From Lacrimispora defluvii (GTDB taxonomy: Bacteria > Bacillota > Clostridia > Lachnospirales > Lachnospiraceae), in NCBI GenBank assembly GCA_013036995.1, contig JAAOXG010000041.1, forward strand, positions 1 to 64,000: DNA of 64,000 nt. Reading direction: 5' to 3'. A model generated the notes under the pieces. The model was not told the DNA's origin. It searched no databases and saw only the letters and a list, made by a program, of their open reading frames with translations. Numbering within the stretch: the first letter of the stretch is position 1; each line of letters opens with the position of its first letter. Positions 62,421 to 64,000 of this stretch are shown here, piece by piece. Both the position numbers and the translations under genes were made by a program.

Positions 62421-62707
62421 TATTTTCCCTCCATATGAACCTGTTTTATCGTCTTGGCTAATATGGAAGCAGCGAAAATCTGCCTGTCGTTGATTTACGA
62501 CAAGCAAAATAGCCATAGTTACAGAATACATCTGTAATCCATGGCTATCATAAACGCAGAGAGTTTCTCTCTTTTAACGGCAGCGAACACAGAGCAGATC
62601 CGAAATCTCAGACTCTGCTGTCACTGCCTTACGCCTATGATAATAATCTGCTTCCATCTTCTGACTTCGACCTTCCACTCTGGTTCACTTCCTTTCTTTA
62701 TTTTTCT
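62421..62707 (-). ncRNA. Structured 5' leader of mgtE, riboswitch-like
   Basis: The predicted transcript start is near 62707. A 13-bp helix P1 (62642-62630 with 62558-62546, three wobble pairs) closes a three-way junction with P2 (GGCAG/CTGCC, 628-624 with 583-579, extended by a long bulged stem) and P3 (AGAGAG-AAA-CTCTCT, 572-558). Then come a terminator-like hairpin (62548-62509) and a small 6-bp hairpin (62502-62485). The 3' strand of P1 and the 5' strand of the terminator share three bases (62546-62548), so they compete. I see none of the conserved M-box (ykoK) segments such as GTTAGGTGAGGCTCC. A Mg2+ or other metal ligand is inferred only from the gene. Confidence 0.6.
62505..62548 (-). 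terminator. Terminator-like hairpin in the mgtE leader
   Basis: Arms 62548-62531 and 62525-62509 pair over 16 positions with one wobble, one mismatch and one bulge; loop of five bases. On the minus strand ATTTTG follows. It lies about 90 bases before the mgtE start and is the natural off-switch of the leader. Confidence 0.7.
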
Positions 62708-62713
62708 TAATTA

Positions 62714-62742
62714 AGAATACCAGTTATTTCCTGAAAAATCAA
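62714..62742 (-). promoter_or_regulatory. Promoter of mgtE
   Basis: Minus-strand TTGATT (62742-62737) and TATTCT (62719-62714) with a 17-bp spacer, placed immediately after the PBP gene stop at 62748. It would start a leader of about 287 bases. Confidence 0.6.
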
Positions 62743-62747
62743 CACTT

Positions 62748-64000
62748 TTATTCCAGCCCGGGTCCGAAAGTCTCTGCCTGGGAATCATCATCTCCAGGTC
62801 CGGAGCCAACTTTCCCCTCTGAATCAGGGCTGCTATCTCCCGGGAATACCGGAGCTGTGGTCTCTCTTGGTTTCGTCATTCCAGGTCCGATCTCCTGAGG
62901 TTTCGATGAATCATCCTGTTTTGGTAGAGCAAGTACACGGTTGACGGCTTCATCAAGTGCCTGTTTTAAGCTGTCATAAGTCTCTGTTCCATTTAACTGC
63001 TCCAAAAATGTTTTAGCGGAAGCAATTTTATCATCGGTAGTGCTGTCACGGTGATCCATTCCGTTAAATTCAGCAATAAGAGCCTGCAGGGAGGCTGCTG
63101 CCTGTTCCTGGGTCTGTCTGGCTGCATCCTGTGCTGCCTGATTCATCTGCGACTGAGCTTCCTGCTGCTTACGGGCTTCTTCATCTTTCCATTTCTTTGT
63201 ATCAGCCATTGCCGCCGCTTCCGCCACGGAGGAGAATAAATCCTTATTGCCAGTTTCCTGGTTTGTTTTCTCTCCTCTGGAATCCACATTATAAAGGGAA
63301 ACAGTAGATGGCATATCCCAGTCTAATGGAGGCAGGTCCTTATTAATTTCAGCCATAAAATCATGCCACATCTTACCGGAATAAGTCTTTCCGTAAACTC
63401 CCGGCATTGCTCTAGGAGTATCATATCCCACCCAGATCGCAGTGGTGTAATATCTGGTATAACCGCAGAACCAGGTATCCTTGCTGCTGTTAGTGGTTCC
63501 TGTTTTTCCTGCTGCCGGAACATTAATTCCCAGTCCGGACCCTGTTCCGTAAGGCTTATCCAAAGTTCCTTTCAGGACATCGGTAACCATGTATGCCGTA
63601 TCTTCCGTAAAGATTCTTTCATCCGCCTGACTGCCTTTATAAATCTCTCCGTCATACTGGCTTTTGATACTTGTAATGCAGGTTTTATTGCTGTATTTTC
63701 CCTGATTGGCAAGAACCGAATATCCTTTCGCCATATCCACAACTCGGGCTCCTTCAGTAAAACCTCCGATACTCATACTGCTGTTGCCATTGTCCATATT
63801 GCTTAAGCCTACAAAGTGCATCTTTCCCAGATAACTGATCCCTTTATCCACTCCAATATCCGTCAGTACCTGCCATGCCACTGTATTTAAACTCCGGTTT
63901 AACGCTTCTCTTACAGACACTTCACCAAAGTACTTGCCCCCGCTGTTTTTTGGCCCGCCGTCAAACAAATGGTCATTGACCAGTCTGGAAGGATAATAAA
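62748..64000 (-). CDS. Class A penicillin-binding protein, C-terminal part
   Basis: The reading frame is open to the window edge, so only the last about 417 residues are seen. The transpeptidase domain shows the SxN motif (R-S-L-N-T-V) and K-T-G-T-T-N; the SxxK serine lies just outside the window. The domain ends near M-A-E-I-N-K-D-L-P-P. A tail of about 170 residues follows, with a Gln/Ala-rich coiled segment, a short four-helix-like stretch and a Pro/Gly/Asp linker ending in F-G-P-G-L-E. It polymerises and cross-links peptidoglycan. Confidence 0.93.
   Translation of the reverse strand, partial: YYPSRLVNDHLFDGGPKNSGGKYFGEVSVREALNRSLNTVAWQVLTDIGVDKGISYLGKMHFVGLSNMDNGNSSMSIGGFTEGARVVDMAKGYSVLANQGKYSNKTCITSIKSQYDGEIYKGSQADERIFTEDTAYMVTDVLKGTLDKPYGTGSGLGINVPAAGKTGTTNSSKDTWFCGYTRYYTTAIWVGYDTPRAMPGVYGKTYSGKMWHDFMAEINKDLPPLDWDMPSTVSLYNVDSRGEKTNQETGNKDLFSSVAEAAAMADTKKWKDEEARKQQEAQSQMNQAAQDAARQTQEQAAASLQALIAEFNGMDHRDSTTDDKIASAKTFLEQLNGTETYDSLKQALDEAVNRVLALPKQDDSSKPQEIGPGMTKPRETTAPVFPGDSSPDSEGKVGSGPGDDDSQAETFGPGLE

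Noticed and set aside
62421-62707. mgtE leader as a standard M-box
   Set aside because: None of the conserved M-box segments I know could be found on the transcribed strand; kept as unassigned pending an Rfam search.
1-64000. CRISPR arrays, prophage or transposon genes
   Set aside because: No repeat-spacer pattern, integrase, transposase or structural phage genes were seen; the Cas4-like domain at 3.4-3.9 kb is part of a helicase.

Overview
The window looks like chromosomal DNA of a low-to-mid-GC Firmicute, most likely a Lachnospiraceae/Clostridium cluster XIVa plant-glycan or gut fermenter. The basis is the mcsA-mcsB-clpC-radA stress block, Na+-pump decarboxylase subunits, two YesMN-type sensor/regulator pairs beside CUT1 sugar ABC transporters, a cohesin/dockerin pair, strong AGGAGG ribosome binding sites and Clostridia-style promoters. 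I see no phage, insertion sequence, CRISPR array or rRNA. Most genes are on the minus strand.

Layout. 1-4.3 kb: a LysR regulator broken at its start codon, a GNAT acetyltransferase, a nuclease-helicase fusion and a histidine-free HPr-like protein. 4.7-4.9 kb: tRNA-Trp with promoter and terminator. 5.0-12.0 kb: a YesM/YesN pair facing an Lpl-type oligosaccharide ABC importer. 12.2-19.6 kb: a small orphan gene, then an operon with a sugar-binding lipoprotein, two permeases, a second YesM/YesN pair and a CE15-like esterase. 19.8-26.3 kb: protein quality control and repair (GntR regulator, McsA, McsB, ClpC, an unknown protein, RadA). 26.5-32.1 kb: a phosphotransferase-based glycoside pathway (GH4 hydrolase, EIIBCA, enolase-superfamily enzyme) with a divergent RpiR regulator. 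32.3-36.5 kb: a membrane-anchored cohesin protein and a dockerin-bearing glucosaminidase. 36.6-40.7 kb: a heterodimeric ABC exporter with its MarR regulator and a visible operator. 40.8-46.2 kb: a biotin-dependent, Na+-translocating decarboxylase cluster. 46.4-64 kb: mainly housekeeping genes (lipoprotein, two YitT proteins, phosphatase, DacF-type carboxypeptidase, Pol IV with a LexA-like box, RluA, RNA m5C methyltransferase, YedF, cobalamin adenosyltransferase, PcrA-like helicase, GltX, MgtE) and the 3' part of a class A PBP.

The three carbohydrate loci each pair an importer with local regulation. Two use extracytoplasmic-sensing kinases and the third uses RpiR. The cohesin and dockerin genes are 21 bp apart and suggest that a peptidoglycan hydrolase is docked onto a membrane protein.

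The best candidate for something undescribed is the roughly 285-nt leader of mgtE (62421-62707, minus strand). It has its own promoter, a 13-bp closing helix around a three-way junction, and a terminator-like hairpin sharing three nucleotides with that helix. I cannot match it to the Mg2+ M-box. Next in interest are the cohesin/dockerin pair, recurrent Gly-Pro-Gly motifs in linkers of three exported proteins, and the histidine-free HPr-like protein.
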